The notes beneath the pieces were generated by a model. That model ran no database searches, was not told where the DNA came from, and saw nothing but the letters and a program-made list of their open reading frames with translations. DNA of 5,294 bases from Holophaga sp. (GTDB lineage: Bacteria > Acidobacteriota > Holophagae > Holophagales > Holophagaceae): the NCBI GenBank assembly GCA_031292735.1, contig JARLGP010000135.1, positions 1-5,294 of the forward strand, read 5' to 3'. A program made the translations under genes and the position numbers. Below are positions 3,870 to 5,294 of the stretch, in pieces (the stretch's first letter is position 1; every line of letters starts with the position of its first letter).

Positions 3870-5294
3870 AGGTGGGCGTAGGAGGTGCGGGCGATGATGG
3901 CGTCCTGCACTTCCCGGGACAGGGTCACGAACCGGGCGCTGTAGCCGGCCACCCGCACCAGCAGGTCCTGGTGCTGCTCCGGGTGCTCCTGGGCGGCCCG
4001 CAGGGTCTCCGGGGAGATGACGTTGAACTGCACGTGGAAGGCCCCCAGCTCGAAGTAGCCGCGGATCAGCGCGGCCAGGTTGGCCAGGTCCCGGTCGGTC
4101 CTGAGGGCGTCGGGGGAGAGCTTGAGGTTGAGCAGGGTGCCGCCGGAGTGGGACTCGTGGCTGATCCGTGCGGCGGAGCGCATGAGCGCGGTGGGGCTGG
4201 TGCAGTCGGTGCCGGCGTGGGCGGCGCAGCCTTCGGTGAGGGGGCTGAAGGCCCGGCGCCCGTCCGGGGTGGCGCCGACCACGGCGCCGGCCGGGATGTA
4301 GTTGGAGATGCCCATGAACGCGCTGTTGAAGGGCCGTCCGAACCAGTCGTTGCGGCTGCGCACTTCCCGCTGGTAGGCGTCGCTGATCTCCAGCGCCAGG
4401 CGGTCCACCCGGTCCAGGTCGTTGCCGTACTTGGGGCAGGCCAGGGCCTCCTGGCGCAGCGCCTCGAAGCCCTCCCAGTCCCGGGCCAGGGCCTGGCACA
4501 GGGTGGCCAGGCTGGCGCTGCCGCGCTCGAACACCAGCACCCGCACCGCCTCCAGGGCGTTGGCGGCGTCGGCCAGGCCGATGCCGGTGAGCACCGCGCC
4601 CACGTTGAGGGCGGCCCCGCCCCGGGACAGGTCCCGGCCGTTCTCCATGCAGCCTTCCACCATCAGGGACAGGAAGGGCCGGGGGGCCTGCTCGGAGTGC
4701 ACCTGCTGGGCCACCAGGGTGGCGATGCTGGCCTGCTGGACCAGGTAGGCCAGCTGCCGCAGGAAGGCGTCCTTGAGCTGCCCGAAGGTGAACCCGGCCG
4801 GGTCGCCGGTGGCCAAACCCAGGCGCTCGCCCTTGCGGTTGCGCCCGTCGTTCAGGGCGAACTCCAGGGCCGAGCCCAGGTTGATGTTGGCCGCGGCGGT
4901 CCACTCGTTGGCCTTGCGGCAGTGGGGCACCACGCAGCCGCCGTTGTTCCAGTCCCGGGCCGCCGCCAGGGGTACGCCGGCGGCCATGAGCATGGCGGTG
5001 CCGGCGCGGTCGCTGTGGATGGCCGGGAAGCCCATGCCTTCCCGGGCCAGGCGGCAGACTTCCAGCAGGAACGGCTCGGGGCTGTCCGGGTGGATGCGCA
5101 CGCTCAGGTTGGGCTGGTGGGTGCGGGCGTGGGAGGCGGCCCGCAGGCACAGGTAGCTCACCGGGTTGGTGGCGTCGGAGCCGTCCGGGCGGCGGCCCCC
5201 CAGGGTGAGGTTCTGGAAGGCGCTGTAGCCGGCGAAGAAGCGCGCGGTGTTGCTGGAAACCGCCCAGACCCACTCGGACAGCTTGATCCACAGG
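3866..5294 (-). CDS. glycyl radical enzyme of the pyruvate formate-lyase family, unknown substrate, N-terminus off the window
   Basis: 475 residues are visible; these enzymes usually have about 800, so roughly the first 300 lie beyond the right edge. The frame is open to the edge and reads FQNLTLGGRRPDGSDATNPVS at the start of the fragment, so the GTG at 5161 is internal, not a start. The radical site is near the C-terminus in LLVRVAGYSARF, with the glycine at fragment residue 450 (bases 3944-3946). The cysteine loop is RDWNNGGCVVPHC, with the predicted thiyl Cys at fragment residue 120 (bases 4934-4936). Other family landmarks are KYGNDLDRVD (288-297), GATPDGRRAF (340-349) and FHVQFNVISPETL (419-431). 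The GCVE motif of glycerol, choline, hydroxyproline and similar enzymes is GCVV here, and the SP-x-x-G-x-D-x-x-GPTA segment is AAHAGTDCTSPTA. It is therefore unlikely to be a classic diol dehydratase or PFL itself. The enzyme is cytoplasmic and oxygen-sensitive, and is activated by the overlapping downstream gene. Confidence 0.93.
   Translation of the reverse strand, partial: LWIKLSEWVWAVSSNTARFFAGYSAFQNLTLGGRRPDGSDATNPVSYLCLRAASHARTHQPNLSVRIHPDSPEPFLLEVCRLAREGMGFPAIHSDRAGTAMLMAAGVPLAAARDWNNGGCVVPHCRKANEWTAAANINLGSALEFALNDGRNRKGERLGLATGDPAGFTFGQLKDAFLRQLAYLVQQASIATLVAQQVHSEQAPRPFLSLMVEGCMENGRDLSRGGAALNVGAVLTGIGLADAANALEAVRVLVFERGSASLATLCQALARDWEGFEALRQEALACPKYGNDLDRVDRLALEISDAYQREVRSRNDWFGRPFNSAFMGISNYIPAGAVVGATPDGRRAFSPLTEGCAAHAGTDCTSPTALMRSAARISHESHSGGTLLNLKLSPDALRTDRDLANLAALIRGYFELGAFHVQFNVISPETLRAAQEHPEQHQDLLVRVAGYSARFVTLSREVQDAIIARTSYAHL

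Noticed and set aside
5159..5161. GTG as the start codon of the glycyl radical enzyme
   Set aside because: Upstream codons to the window edge encode the conserved LTLGGRRPDGSDATNP segment in the same frame, so the GTG is an internal Val.
3870..5291. N-terminal extension of the activase giving a 713-residue protein
   Set aside because: The extra 474 residues are Pro/Gly/Arg-rich nonsense read out of frame through the GRE gene. Family homology begins at the ATG at 3869, which overlaps the GRE stop as ATGA.

Overview
The window is visibly GC-rich with strong G/C preference at third codon positions. Coding density is very high, and the only two stretches that look non-coding are short and partly AT-rich (394-459 and 2454-2579). 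The gene content is bacterial: a glucan phosphorylase, an O-acetylserine sulfhydrylase, a YahK-type alcohol dehydrogenase, a Phd/YefM-ParE toxin-antitoxin pair, and a glycyl radical enzyme (GRE) with its radical SAM activase. The oxygen-sensitive glycyl radical enzyme implies an anaerobe or facultative anaerobe. Species cannot be fixed from the sequence; a high-GC acidobacterium (Holophaga/Geothrix-like) or deltaproteobacterium would fit, but this is a guess.

Layout, left to right: (1) 1-393 (+) is the C-terminal end of an alpha-glucan phosphorylase, including its PLP lysine. (2) 394-459 is an AT-rich leader that leads into cysK (460-1404, +). (3) A complete zinc-dependent, probably NADP(H)-linked alcohol dehydrogenase lies on the minus strand (1410-2453) and meets cysK tail to tail with 5 bases between them. 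(4) 2454-2579 is a divergent control region with a 9-bp direct repeat and interleaved TTTTG/CAAAA half-sites, which look like a toxin-antitoxin operator. (5) The antitoxin (2580-2843) and ParE/RelE-like toxin (2834-3148) overlap and run on the plus strand. (6) The GRE activase (3150-3869, -) meets the toxin tail to tail with one base between them. (7) The GRE (3866 to past the right edge, -) lies upstream of the activase, and the two overlap by an ATGA.

Functionally, the GRE and activase are one unit: the activase uses S-adenosylmethionine and a 4Fe-4S cluster to place the radical on the glycine of the RVAGYSARF motif. The substrate is not identifiable. The predicted active-site loop reads GGCVVPHC where characterised GRE dehydratases and several lyases have GCVE, so the loop lacks the glutamate used as a catalytic base. 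The activase also lacks the cysteine-rich ferredoxin-like insert usual in non-PFL activases. Together they are the most interesting part of the window. The alcohol dehydrogenase lies on the same strand and could handle an aldehyde or alcohol made by the GRE, but the toxin-antitoxin pair separates them and no link is proven. No tRNA, rRNA, CRISPR array, insertion sequence or convincing intrinsic terminator was seen.
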